A DNA stretch of 24,422 nucleotides from M55B129 sp964506505 (GCA_964506505.1 CAZDKY010000001.1:1-24422), one strand, 5' to 3'; shown: positions 1-8,100, numbered from the stretch's first letter. Numbers and translations are program-made. The notes: a model not told the origin generated them from the letters alone.

Positions 1-237
1 GATCTCGGTTCCGTTGCCGTCATAAAGGTATGAGGTTTCTAAAGTTGCCAATTTACTTGCATCAAAAGGTGGCGCTTCGTTGATATAATTGTAGACCACC
101 GCTGCCGTTGCTCCTCCGCCGATGACCAGTAGCAGGAATATGATCAAAATGATTATCTTTATTATGCTGCGCTTTTTTTTCGGTTTCTTAATGTCAGTAT
201 TATTTTGCCTGTCGACAGGCATCTTTTTTTCCGCCAA
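1..237 (-). CDS. Class A penicillin-binding protein (PBP1A-like), N-terminal part
   Basis: This is the first 79 codons of a minus-strand gene that leaves the window at base 1. The protein starts MAEKKMPVDRQ, has a Lys/Arg-rich cytoplasmic stretch (about residues 20-27), then one hydrophobic segment (about 28-50, rich in I, L, V and G). After it comes an extracytoplasmic stretch with ASKLATLETSYLYDGNG. Lysine-rich tail, single anchor and the S-x-(I/L)-YD-x-NG motif are typical of the start of bifunctional glycosyltransferase/transpeptidase PBPs, which polymerise and cross-link peptidoglycan at the outer face of the membrane. The start is TTG at 237-235, because AGGAGG (minus strand) lies about 9 bases upstream. 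The in-frame ATG six codons in has no such site. Neither catalytic domain is in the window, so the class A assignment rests on the N-terminal pattern only. Confidence 0.7.
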   Translation of the reverse strand, partial: MAEKKMPVDRQNNTDIKKPKKKRSIIKIIILIIFLLLVIGGGATAAVVYNYINEAPPFDASKLATLETSYLYDGNGTEI

Positions 238-287
238 TATTTTGAGCCTCCTGTGATTCAAGGGTTAGCTGATTAAATGTTTTCCCA

Positions 288-296
288 ATTATAGCA
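288..296 (-). promoter_or_regulatory. Extended -10 promoter of the PBP gene
   Basis: Read on the minus strand this is TGCTATAAT, a perfect -10 hexamer with the TGn extension. It lies about 50 bases upstream of the PBP start. No good -35 is seen at 17 bases, which is tolerated with an extended -10. Confidence 0.5.
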
Positions 297-401
297 TAAA
301 AAATCAAGCTGTTTATAGCATTAAAATTTCTCATTTCATCAGCAGCCCTAAATTATAAAATGTATAACCCTTAAATTATAGAAAATCGCAGAATGCCCTA
401 T

Positions 402-430
402 TTTAGAGCTTTACCTCTCTATGCTATAAT
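402..430 (+). promoter_or_regulatory. Sigma-A-type promoter before the NusG-domain-II gene
   Basis: TTTAGA (402-407), a 17-base spacer and TATAAT (425-430), with TGC just before the hexamer (extended -10). The predicted transcript would begin near 437, only about 10 bases before the chosen GTG start. The leader would be very short and would take in only part of the ribosome binding site. Confidence 0.45.
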
Positions 431-446
431 AAAAGGGGTGAAAGTA

Positions 447-866
447 GTGTCAAAACTTAAAATTAGGATTGCTGATTATTTCATAGTGGGTTTGATCCTG
501 GCAATAGGAGTGACAGGATTCTGGTTTAATCTTAGTGAAGCCAGGGCGGCTGAAAATAAATATGCCAGAATATATTTGCAAAACAAGCTGGTTGACGAAT
601 TGTCGCTTCCTCCGGGAAAATCTTTTACCTATGAATTTCAATTTGGTGAAAAGGGGCAGCATACGGCGGTAATTGAAGCGGATGATGGACGTGTCAGGAT
701 GTTGCCTTTAAGTAAAGACCTTTGCCCTCAGGGGATCTGCTCTCATACTGGATGGATAGAACATTCTTATGAAAGCATTGTCTGCCTGCCCAATCAAATC
801 ATGATTGTTTTTGTAGAGGATTCTTTTGAGAATGAGGAACGTGACATTGATGGTATTACTTTTTAA
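447..866 (+). CDS. NusG domain II-containing protein, membrane-anchored or secreted
   Basis: A 139-residue protein with one hydrophobic segment near the N-terminus (about residues 9-27, FIVGLILAIGVTGFWF), so it is probably anchored or exported. The rest resembles the stand-alone NusG domain II family (formerly DUF1312). The clear marks are VRMLPLSKDLCPQGICSHTGWI, quoted here in two parts as VRMLPLSKD and CPQGICSHTGWI, followed by IVCLPNQIMIV. Three cysteines sit in these conserved positions. The molecular role of the family is not established; it is often near quinone or FMN-transfer genes, but not here. I chose GTG 447 because AAAGGGGTG lies just upstream and the promoter -10 at 425-430 excludes the longer reading from 393. 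Confidence 0.7.
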   Translation: MSKLKIRIADYFIVGLILAIGVTGFWFNLSEARAAENKYARIYLQNKLVDELSLPPGKSFTYEFQFGEKGQHTAVIEADDGRVRMLPLSKDLCPQGICSHTGWIEHSYESIVCLPNQIMIVFVEDSFENEERDIDGITF

Positions 867-1064
867 CTTTGGAGTACAGAATGCCGATCCCTGTTCATTC
901 GATTAACGCAAAGCTTGTCTTGTTAATGTCAGCCTAAGGGCGCAATTTCCATCAGTCTCCGAAAGTTGTTTTAAGCAGCCTTGAAAAGTTCTAACAGAAT
1001 CTGGTCTAACAGTTTTGAATCAATATAGTCTGATAGAGTTAACGCCAATAGAGTTTAACCTTTG

Positions 1065-1093
1065 TTGACAAAGAAAATAAAGGTCTATATAAT
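1065..1093 (+). promoter_or_regulatory. Consensus sigma-A promoter of the yceD-rpmF-plsX operon
   Basis: TTGACA (1065-1070), exactly 17 bases, then TATAAT (1088-1093): both hexamers match the consensus at every position. It lies 27 bases before the yceD start, so this should be a strong housekeeping promoter. Confidence 0.85.
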
Positions 1094-1120
1094 TACTTTA
1101 GTTTTCCGGGGTGTTGTTTT

Positions 1121-1651
1121 ATGGAAATATTTTTACCTGATCTAAAAGTTCGTGCAGGGGAAGCGGCCAGTTATATTTTTAATGAAAAACTGTCCGAATG
1201 TTATGATGATTTCCCGGATGGAGGAAATTTAAAGCTTGATGTCAGTGCCTGTTACAGAGGCAACAGTGTTATGATCAGCGGCAGCCTGGAAGTAGAAGCG
1301 CCGGCGGTTTGTTCCAGGTGCCTGACAACTTTCACGCATTACTTTGCCAGTGAATTCAGTGATGTTTTTACAGTGAGTAAATCAGTTCCCGATGAAGAAA
1401 CAGCTTATGCCCTGGCTCTGGAGATTGCCGAAACCATGACTGTAAAGGGAGATTATCTTTATCTTGACGAATACATCCGCCAGATGATTATTCTGGCCCA
1501 GGAATACAGCCCTCTTTGCCGCCCGGATTGCAAGGGAATTTGTGCAGGATGCGGGGCAGATTTAAACTATGAGTCCTGCCGATGTAAAGAAAAAGAGCAG
1601 GCAGTAGATGTTCGTCTTCTTAAATTAAAGGAATTCGGTTTGGACAATTGA
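1121..1651 (+). CDS. yceD: YceD family protein (DUF177), 23S rRNA accumulation/large-subunit factor
   Basis: A 176-residue protein of the DUF177/YceD family. In bacteria and plastids this family is needed for normal 23S rRNA accumulation, and its gene is almost always just before rpmF, as here. The family core is visible as LEVEAPAVCSRCLTTF (about residues 53-68). A C-terminal cysteine cluster follows (CRPDCKGICAGCGADLN, then CRC), which may bind a metal. Such cysteine pairs are common in the Firmicute version. The start is ATG 1121, 27 bases after the consensus promoter, with only a weak GGGGTG ribosome binding site. The gene is the first of the operon, and its function as a ribosome assembly factor is by family, not seen directly. 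Confidence 0.88.
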   Translation: MEIFLPDLKVRAGEAASYIFNEKLSECYDDFPDGGNLKLDVSACYRGNSVMISGSLEVEAPAVCSRCLTTFTHYFASEFSDVFTVSKSVPDEETAYALALEIAETMTVKGDYLYLDEYIRQMIILAQEYSPLCRPDCKGICAGCGADLNYESCRCKEKEQAVDVRLLKLKEFGLDN

Positions 1652-1727
1652 TAAATATGCAGGCCGAATAATAGTTGCTGAAGAAAGATTGATTGGTTGT
1701 TAAATTATTGGATGGGAGGGGTATGTT

Positions 1728-1904
1728 TTGGCTGTTCCAAAGCGCAGAACTTCAAAGTCGAAACGGAACATGAGAAGATCTCAGGATAAATTATCGGTTC
1801 CCCACCTGGTACCGTGCCCGCAATGCCATGAGCTTAAACCCGCTCACCGGGTCTGCCTGAACTGCGGTTATTATAAGGGCCGGGAAGCGGTTAAAGTGAA
1901 TTAA
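1728..1904 (+). CDS. rpmF: 50S ribosomal protein L32
   Basis: A 58-residue basic protein beginning MAVPKRRTSKSKRNMRRS, the hallmark N-terminus of L32. It carries the zinc-binding C+ form: CPQC (about residues 30-33) and CLNCG (about 43-47). It is a structural protein of the large ribosomal subunit near the peptidyl transferase region. The start is TTG at 1728-1730, with GGGAGGGG about 6 bases upstream; no ATG is possible in frame at this point. It follows yceD by 76 bases, the usual neighbour. The four-cysteine type implies that zinc is required for stable folding. Confidence 0.95.
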   Translation: MAVPKRRTSKSKRNMRRSQDKLSVPHLVPCPQCHELKPAHRVCLNCGYYKGREAVKVN

Positions 1905-1920
1905 AGTGTTTTTAAATATG

Positions 1921-1963
1921 ACAGGACGCCCCTTTTTGTTAAGGCAAAGAAGGGGCGTCCTGT
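1921..1963 (+). other. Long hairpin between rpmF and plsX, without a T-run
   Basis: ACAGGACGCCCCT at 1921-1933 is perfectly complementary to 1951-1963, and T1934-A1950 extends the stem to 14 bp. The loop is about 16 bases. No T-run follows (TATATAGG), so it is not an ordinary intrinsic terminator. It ends 36 bases before the plsX start and could set the transcript ratio or be an RNase processing site. Confidence 0.6.
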
Positions 1964-1999
1964 ATATAGGCGGTAAATTATGATGAGGAAGTGGTATGT

Positions 2000-3031
2000 T
2001 TGGTAAAAGTGGCAGTCGATGCTATGGGTGGCGATCATGCACCTTCTGAAATTATCGCCGGTGCAGTTTCTGCTATTTCAACTATAAAGGATTTGCAGGT
2101 TATCCTGGTTGGTGATGTAAAGAGTATTAAAAAGGATTTGGCCGGTTTTTCTTACCCCGAAGATAATCTCTCCATAGTGCACGCCGAAGAAGTGATCTCT
2201 CCTGATGATGATCCCGGTCTGTCCATCCGCCGTAAGAAAAAATCTTCCATGGTCAAAGCTTTGGAAATGGTCCGCAGTGGTGAGGCTAATGCAGCTCTCA
2301 GTGCCGGCAATACGGGTGCTTTAATGGCCGGAGGACTTTTATTCCTGGGCCGCCTGGGGAAGATAAGCAGACCAGCTCTTTTGACGGCAATGCCCAGTTT
2401 TGGAGACAGGCCGGTTTTATTTCTTGATGTAGGAGCCAATATGGATGCCCGACCCGGTCAGCTTCTACAGTACGCAATGATGGGTCGGATTTATGCTCAG
2501 CAAATTCTTTCCTGTCCATCACCGAAAGTGGCTTTGCTCAATGTTGGAACTGAACCGAAAAAAGGAAATCAACAGGTAAAAAAAGCCCACATTCTCCTGG
2601 ATAAATATTTGCCCCAATTTTACGGTAATATAGAAGGAACAGAGGTTTTCTTTGGTAAAGCCGATGTAGTCGTTTGCGATGGTTTTGTGGGTAACATTTT
2701 TTTAAAAACCTCAGAAGGCCTGTCAAGAGCCATTCTTGGTTATTTTAAAAACGAAATACCGGACAGTTTGCGTTATAAAATTGGAGCTGCCCTTTTAAAG
2801 CCGGTTTTTCTAAGCCTGAGAGAAAAAATTGACGATTCAGGTTATGGCGGAGCACTGTTGATGGGGGTCAACGGTTTATGCATAAAATGTCACGGTTCTT
2901 CAAGGGCGAGGTCAATCGAGCAGGCTTTGCTTAAACAGGTTTACCCCTTTGTTTGCAAAAAAGTAACCAAACAGCTCCAGGAAGCCCTTGAAATACTTGA
3001 TAGCAGACTTGAACCGGAAGATGGCCGTTGA
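2000..3031 (+). CDS. plsX: Phosphate acyltransferase PlsX
   Basis: A 343-residue peripheral membrane enzyme that converts acyl-ACP plus phosphate into acyl-phosphate, the substrate of PlsY in phosphatidic acid synthesis. The family start VKVAVDAMGGDHAP is present, as are SAGNTGALMAGG (about residues 100-112), LLNVGTEPKKGN (near 180) and VVCDGFVGNIFLKT (near 225). The length fits the family (about 330-345). I chose TTG 2000 over GTG 1991: GAGG at 1985-1988 is 11 bases from the TTG but only 2 from the GTG, and the protein then begins MVKVAVDAMGG as in homologues. The next gene is acpP. The fabH/fabD/fabG genes that often lie between the two are missing here. Confidence 0.93.
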   Translation: MVKVAVDAMGGDHAPSEIIAGAVSAISTIKDLQVILVGDVKSIKKDLAGFSYPEDNLSIVHAEEVISPDDDPGLSIRRKKKSSMVKALEMVRSGEANAALSAGNTGALMAGGLLFLGRLGKISRPALLTAMPSFGDRPVLFLDVGANMDARPGQLLQYAMMGRIYAQQILSCPSPKVALLNVGTEPKKGNQQVKKAHILLDKYLPQFYGNIEGTEVFFGKADVVVCDGFVGNIFLKTSEGLSRAILGYFKNEIPDSLRYKIGAALLKPVFLSLREKIDDSGYGGALLMGVNGLCIKCHGSSRARSIEQALLKQVYPFVCKKVTKQLQEALEILDSRLEPEDGR

Positions 3032-3066
3032 ATTCAAAAAGGATAATACATGGCAAGCGGCTGCTA

Positions 3067-3094
3067 TTGATCATTTTAAAAGAATTGATATACT
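3067..3094 (+). promoter_or_regulatory. Possible promoter for acpP
   Basis: TTGATC (3067-3072), 16 bases, then TATACT (3089-3094), inside the 161-base gap between plsX and acpP. A separate promoter would make sense because ACP is needed in large amounts. The match is moderate and no other signal supports it. Confidence 0.4.
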
Positions 3095-3192
3095 ATTTAT
3101 GTTACCGGCCGGGCAATATTTTTCGCTGCATGCCCTGCGGTTAAGTTGTGTTATCTGGACAATAGATTAACCTGAAGGAAGGAGGTGATTTA

Positions 3193-3423
3193 GTGAGCGT
3201 AGAAGTAAAGGTTAAAAAAATTGTTGCTGAACAGTTGGAAGTCGCTGCCGACAAGCTTTCGCTCGATACTACCTTTGAAGATATTGACGCTGATTCACTG
3301 GATATAGTAGAGCTGGTAATGGCTTTAGAAGAAGAATTTGACCTGGAAATTTCCGATCAGGAAATCGAGAATATTAAAACAGTAGGTGATGTGATTAAGT
3401 ACATCGAATCGAAAGTTAAATAA
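3193..3423 (+). CDS. acpP: Acyl carrier protein
   Basis: A 76-residue acidic protein that carries growing acyl chains on a 4'-phosphopantetheine arm in fatty acid synthesis. The attachment motif is DADSLDIVELVMALEEEF, with the modified serine at residue 35. The C-terminal helix (ISDQEIENIKTVGDVIKYIE) is standard. The length is normal. The start is GTG 3193, behind an excellent AAGGAGGTGATT ribosome binding site. It supplies the substrate for PlsX (acyl-ACP) just upstream. The fabF gene that usually follows survives here only as a fragment. Confidence 0.96.
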   Translation: MSVEVKVKKIVAEQLEVAADKLSLDTTFEDIDADSLDIVELVMALEEEFDLEISDQEIENIKTVGDVIKYIESKVK

Positions 3424-3439
3424 CTTTTAAGGTGGAAAA

Positions 3440-3637
3440 GTGAGCAGTGTGGTAACCACCGGAGTCGGGGTTACAGCGCCGGTTTGTTCTGATGAACGAG
3501 TGTTCCGGAATAATATTGATCATGGAGAATATAAAATAGCAGTCATTGGTGAAATATTGAGAGACAGGTATCCTCACTTCATTGTTGGCATAGTAAAGGA
3601 TGCTGTTTTTGATTTTCGTTTCATTGAGCAGGAGTGA
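3440..3637 (+). pseudogene. Truncated fabF-like (beta-ketoacyl-ACP synthase II) remnant
   Basis: A 65-codon frame starts with GTG 3440, after a weak TAAGGTGG site 16 bases behind acpP, and ends at TGA 3637. Its N-terminus VVTTGVGVTAPVCSDERVF follows the start of KAS II enzymes (VVVTGxGVxSPxG...FW). Further on, YPHFIVGIVKDAVFDFRF resembles the FPxRIAGEVKDFDP region. Beyond the stop, the same frame continues N-N-N-R-W-A-R-F-I-L-A, similar to the KAS RRMDRFxQxA segment, up to TAG at 3692-3694. A normal FabF has about 410 residues, and the catalytic Cys-His-His triad is absent. The place between acpP and rnc is the usual fabF locus. I read it as a decayed gene; a short expressed peptide is possible but less likely. 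Confidence 0.6.
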
Positions 3638-3712
3638 GAGAATAATAACCGTTGGGCTCGTTTCATCTTGGCTACTTTGTTTTGTCAGTGTTAGTTAAGG
3701 GAATTACAGAAG

Positions 3713-3801
3713 CTTCCCGTCCTTTTTAATGACAGTGGAGCGGTATGGTGACGGGTGAACGACAGTACCGCTTCCCATCAGGAGGGCCGGGAAGTTTTTT
3801 T
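3713..3801 (+). terminator. Large branched terminator-like hairpin before rnc
   Basis: The outer stem CTTCCCG (3713-3719) pairs with CGGGAAG (3788-3794) and is followed by seven T residues (3795-3801). Inside it, TCCT (3720-3723) can pair with AGGA (3780-3783). An apical helix GCGGTAT (3740-3746) pairs with GTACCGC (3765-3771) around an 18-base loop. At about 82 bases with internal loops it is much larger than a plain terminator, so it may be a structured RNA with a terminator end. I could not match it to a riboswitch class I know. Confidence 0.6.
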
Positions 3802-3983
3802 ATAGGTACCCGTTGATAAAGGCGGCGTTTGCCGGATCGAGCGTTTATTACTTACAGCGAAGTCTTGGATAAAAGGTTTCCTCTGATGTGAACTTCACGC
3901 TGCCGACTATCAAGAATAAATATTTTGTCGTTGCTGTTATGATTTTGAATATCGGAGTTTCTTCGGATAAGAGGTGGAGCATA

Positions 3984-4679
3984 ATGAATTGGCCGGAAAA
4001 AATTGTCCGCTTATTGAGTGATCTTCGCTGGCCAGTTGCTGACAGGAAACTTTACGAACAGGCTCTTACTCACAGTTCTTATGCCCACGAGAGAGGATGT
4101 CGACGCCTGCATAATGAGCGTTTGGAATTTCTTGGAGATGCAGTTCTGGAACTTATTATCAGCGATTATCTATATGAGGTTTATTCTCATTTTCAGGAGG
4201 GAAAATTAACTAAGCTGCGCGCCGAGCTGGTTTGCGAAGCGTCGCTGGCCAGGATTGCTTTCACGCTAAATCTTGGTGAATATATCAGGCTTGGCAAAGG
4301 TGAGATAGTCAGTGGAGGTGCTACCCGGCCTTCCCTTCTGGCCGATGCTGTTGAAGCAATGATTGGAGCACTTTATCTTGATGTGGGACTTGAAAAATGC
4401 CGGCAGGGCGTTCTTGATCTTTACCAGCAAATATTATTTGAACTTAAAGAAGGGGTTCTGCGACGGGATTACAAGACACTTCTCCAGGAATTTACCCAGG
4501 CTCGTTTTGCTTTTACCCCTGCATATAGAATTATTAAAGAGAGCGGTCCCGATCATCAGAAAACCTTTGAAGCGGAAGTCATTCTGGAGAACGATACAAT
4601 AGGAAGCGGTTGGGGACGCAGTAAAAAGGAGGCTGAACAGGAGGCGGCCAGGGAAGCCTGGAACAGGATCACACCTTAA
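3984..4679 (+). CDS. rnc: Ribonuclease III
   Basis: A 231-residue endonuclease that cuts double-stranded RNA, including the rRNA precursor. The signature NERLEFLGDAVLELI (about residues 45-59) holds catalytic acidic residues, and LADAVEAMIGALYLDVG (about 115-131) the second acidic site. The double-stranded RNA-binding domain covers about residues 155-229 (DYKTLLQEFTQ to SKKEAEQEAAREAW). I chose ATG 3984 because GAGGTGGAG lies just upstream and the length then fits the family; reading from 3888 adds 32 residues of no family character. It lies in the classical rnc-smc-ftsY order, with spoVS inserted. The long structured terminator upstream suggests it is transcribed apart from acpP. Confidence 0.95.
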   Translation: MNWPEKIVRLLSDLRWPVADRKLYEQALTHSSYAHERGCRRLHNERLEFLGDAVLELIISDYLYEVYSHFQEGKLTKLRAELVCEASLARIAFTLNLGEYIRLGKGEIVSGGATRPSLLADAVEAMIGALYLDVGLEKCRQGVLDLYQQILFELKEGVLRRDYKTLLQEFTQARFAFTPAYRIIKESGPDHQKTFEAEVILENDTIGSGWGRSKKEAEQEAAREAWNRITP

Positions 4680-4732
4680 TTAAAAGGACCCGGTGGGCAT
4701 CATTTGTGAAGGAAGGAGCATTGCAGGATGAT

Positions 4733-4993
4733 ATGGAAATTCTTAAAGTGTCGGCTCATTCCAAGGCCAGGTCTCTGGCCGGGGCTCTGGCGGCAGTGGT
4801 AAGGACTGACAAAGCTGTTGAACTGCAAGCAATCGGCGCCGGAGCTGTCAATCAGGCCATAAAAGCAATAGCTATTGCCAGAGGATATGTTGCACCTAAC
4901 GGCCTTGATCTCGTGGTCGTTCCCTCCTTTGTCGAGATTTTGATCAATGATGAGGCAAGAACAGCAATCAAATTTTTAGTTGAACCACGCTAA
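4733..4993 (+). CDS. spoVS: Stage V sporulation protein S
   Basis: An 86-residue protein with the highly conserved SpoVS sequence: MEILKVSAHSKARSLAGALA, then ELQAIGAGAVNQAIKAIAIA and RTAIKFLVEPR at the C-terminus. SpoVS is an Alba-like nucleic-acid-binding protein required for spore coat and cortex completion in Bacillus. Relatives also occur outside spore formers, so it supports but does not prove sporulation. The start is ATG 4733, which gives exactly the family length. An upstream GTG (4706) is in frame but adds nine non-conserved residues. The gene sits between rnc and smc, 53 bases after rnc. Confidence 0.93.
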   Translation: MEILKVSAHSKARSLAGALAAVVRTDKAVELQAIGAGAVNQAIKAIAIARGYVAPNGLDLVVVPSFVEILINDEARTAIKFLVEPR

Positions 4994-5122
4994 CCGTTTA
5001 AGGGTGTGCACTCACCGGCGTATTTAGAAAAACAAAAAGAATTATTACTTTTAATTTCTATCAACAGAAAATTCGGAGCTGCCGGATACAATTTGTTATT
5101 TTACAGCGGGGAGATTTTATAG

Positions 5123-8100
5123 TTGCATTTAAAAAGATTGGACCTATTTGGATTTAAATCGTTTGCCGAAAAATCAGAACTTGATTTCAGTGCGGGCATT
5201 GCTGCAATAGTGGGTCCTAACGGTTGTGGGAAAAGCAACATTGTCGATGCCGTTCGTTGGGCTCTTGGCGAACAAAGCATCAAAACACTGCGCGGGACAC
5301 GGATGGAAGAAGTTATTTTTTCAGGCAGTGAAAATCGCAAACCGCTGAATTTTGCAGAAGTATCACTTACTTTTACCGATGTTGCCTCTGACTTAAACCT
5401 TGATTATGATGAAATGACTGTTACCAGGAGGTTATTTAGGAATGGAGACAGTGAATACTATATTAATAAGTCACCCTGCCGGTTAAAAGATATTACCGAG
5501 CTTTTCATGGATACAGGTGTTGGTAAAGATATCTATTCGGTTATAGGCCAGGGTCGGGTGGACGAGATAATTAACAGCCGTCCTGAAGAACGAAGGGAAA
5601 TTTTCGAAGAGGCGGCCGGCATTTTGAAATATAAAATGCGCAAGAAGGAAGCAGGACGGCGCCTGGAAGAAACAAGGGAGAACCTGGTGCGGGTGCAGGA
5701 TTTGATTTTTGAGCTGGACACCCAGCTCGAGCCGCTTCGGGAACAGGCGGAAGTTACCCGACGTTATCGCGAGCTTAAAAAGAAAATCGAAACGGCAGAA
5801 AAAAAGCTTCGTTCATTTGACCTTATCAGCTCGCAAGAACAGCTTGCCAGAGTAGAGAAACAGCTGCAGTCTGTGCGGGATGCTCTTTTTTCTTCCGCAG
5901 CCCGCAGTGGGCTGGATGAAAAAGAGCTCCAGGAACGTAGACTTAAATTACAGGAAGAACAGGCTGCCAGAAAGCAAAAAGAAAATAAGCTGTCTCTTGT
6001 CTCTCGTTCCCTGGAACAAAAAGAGAACGAAAAGATATTGCTTGGTGAGCGGGAAGAGCGGTATCGTGAACAAATTGAACAGAATAAACAACGGGTCAAG
6101 CAGCTTGAGTTGTTGATGAAGGAACTGTCTTCCCAGAAAGAAAAAACAGAAGAAGAACTGGGAATTAAAAAAGAACAGCTGAATGACCTGGAAAAGGAAC
6201 GCCACCAAATCGAGGATCATCTGGCCAGACTTGAAGCTGGCACCCTGCCTGGAGAGGTGGAAAGGCAGCAGGAGAAGATATATTTAATCGGCGCCCGCAG
6301 ACAAGCGGCATTATCAGCTGTGGATGAAGTGAAAAGACAGCTGGAACGGATGCATCATCAGAAAATAGCGCTGCAGGAAGAAGAATCAGCTCTCCAGAAA
6401 ACACTGGCGGATCTTGAAGAATCGGCTTCTACCCTCTCAGCGAAGATAGAGGAACATAGTAAGGGCCTTTCCAGGAATGAAATTAAAGAAAACCAGCTGT
6501 CTGCCCGGATAGAAAAAAAAGAAAAGAAATTGAACTCTTTGTATGAAGAAAAACGGTCGAAAAGGGAAGAACTTTCCGGCATCGGAAGCAGGTTGAGCTT
6601 GCTTGAAGAACAGGATGCTGCTCTTTCCGGTTATTACCGTGGCGTTAAAGAAGTGATGCAGGCTCGTTCTTCGATACCCGGCATTTTGGGTCCGGTAGCC
6701 GAGTTGATTTCTGTAGATGAAGATCATCTGCAGGCTGTAGAAGCTGCTCTCGGCAACGGAATGCAGTACCTGGTAGCCGAAACGGAAAAATCTGTTCATA
6801 AAGCAATTCATTATTTGAAAGAGAAAAAGGGTGGGTGGGCCACTTTTCTGCCTCTGGATGTTATCCACCGTGCTGCTGATCCCCTGGATCGATTTCCGGG
6901 CTGGCAGGACCTTGCAGGTGTAGTCGGGCGCGCTTCAGAATTGGTTAAAACTGAAGCGCTGCACCGTCCGGCTGTTGACTATCTGCTTGCTTCCACTCTT
7001 GTCTGTTGTACTCTGGAAGATGCATCAAAGGCTTCCCGATTCCTCAAACAGAGCTGTCGCATTGTCACCCTGGATGGAGAAGTGATCAGTCCGGGTGGAG
7101 TGATCAGGGGCGGAAGCCTACCCCGCCGCAATACCGCCGGTATGCCTCTTGGAAGGCGTAAAGATATAGAATCTCTGAATAATAAGCAGCTGACTGTAAA
7201 CCGGGAACTGTCGAAAATAAACAGCGATATAAATACCCTGGATCATAGTTTATCCGCTGAAAAAGAACAATTCGCCGAAATTGTATCCCAACGGCAGGAG
7301 ATAGCAACAAAAATTGAGGATTTTCAGAAAGAAAGAGCCTCTCTGGAACGAGAGCAAAAAGCGGTTAATGATCGTCTTCAGGTGACCAGTAAACAGTACG
7401 GCGATTATGACCGGGAAGAAAGTGAACTTGAAGAACGTCTGCAGAATTTACAGCGAGAAATATGTGAGGCGGATAAAGAAGTCAAAGAACTTGAAAATGC
7501 GCTGCTGGGAACAAGGGAACAGTACCGGCAATACCTGGAGCAGAAAAATACTCTTGAACAAAGTAAAACTGAAGTGCTCGTAAAACTAAGCAGCTGCAGT
7601 GAACAGCGGGACATGTTGGAGAACAAGTTAGAAGAAATTAAAATAAACACAGGCAAACCGGCGGATGAGATTAAAGAGATAGGACTTGAAAATGACAAAC
7701 ATGAAGAAATTTTATTCCGCAATCTCAGTGATCAGAAGAATATTGAAACAGAAATAAATAATCTCACCGAAGAAAAGGCTGCCTTGATTGAAGAAGTGGA
7801 GAAAAGAAACCACCGGTTGAATGAACTGGAAGCGGAAATAAGAGATCTGGAAGAAGAAAGGCGGCGGAGCCAGAACCGGGTTGACCGTCAGGAGAAGAGA
7901 GAGAAACATTTTTCAGTGGAGCAGACCAGACTGCAGACTGAACTAAATTACCAGGAAATGCGATTCAAAGAACTGTTTAAGACCCTCGAAACAGTGCCCC
8001 TGGAAGACGGTTTTAATCCTGATGAGGGACGCCAGATGGTAGAAAGTCTGAAAGAAGATCTGGAGGTGCTGGGAGAAGTAAACCTGGGGGCTATTGAAGA

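Noticed and set aside
994..1093. FapR operator upstream of the plsX operon
   Set aside because: No match to the ATTAGTACCT...TACTAA pattern was found near the promoter or before plsX.
2988..3170. A 60-codon frame across the plsX end
   Set aside because: It overlaps plsX, lacks a ribosome binding site and shows no recognisable family; the gap is better explained by a promoter for acpP.
3713..3801. Known riboswitch (FMN, ZTP, THF, cyclic di-GMP) in the hairpin
   Set aside because: None of the conserved cores I know could be placed on the sequence; it is kept only as an unassigned structured terminator.
3888..3983. Longer N-terminus for RNase III
   Set aside because: The extra 32 residues are unlike the family, and ATG 3984 has a good ribosome binding site. 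The stretch was instead considered as a possible fabF 3' remnant.
6437..6868. A 143-codon minus-strand frame inside smc
   Set aside because: It lies fully within the smc hinge and coiled coil and has a shadow-type composition (Phe, Gln rich) with no ribosome binding site.
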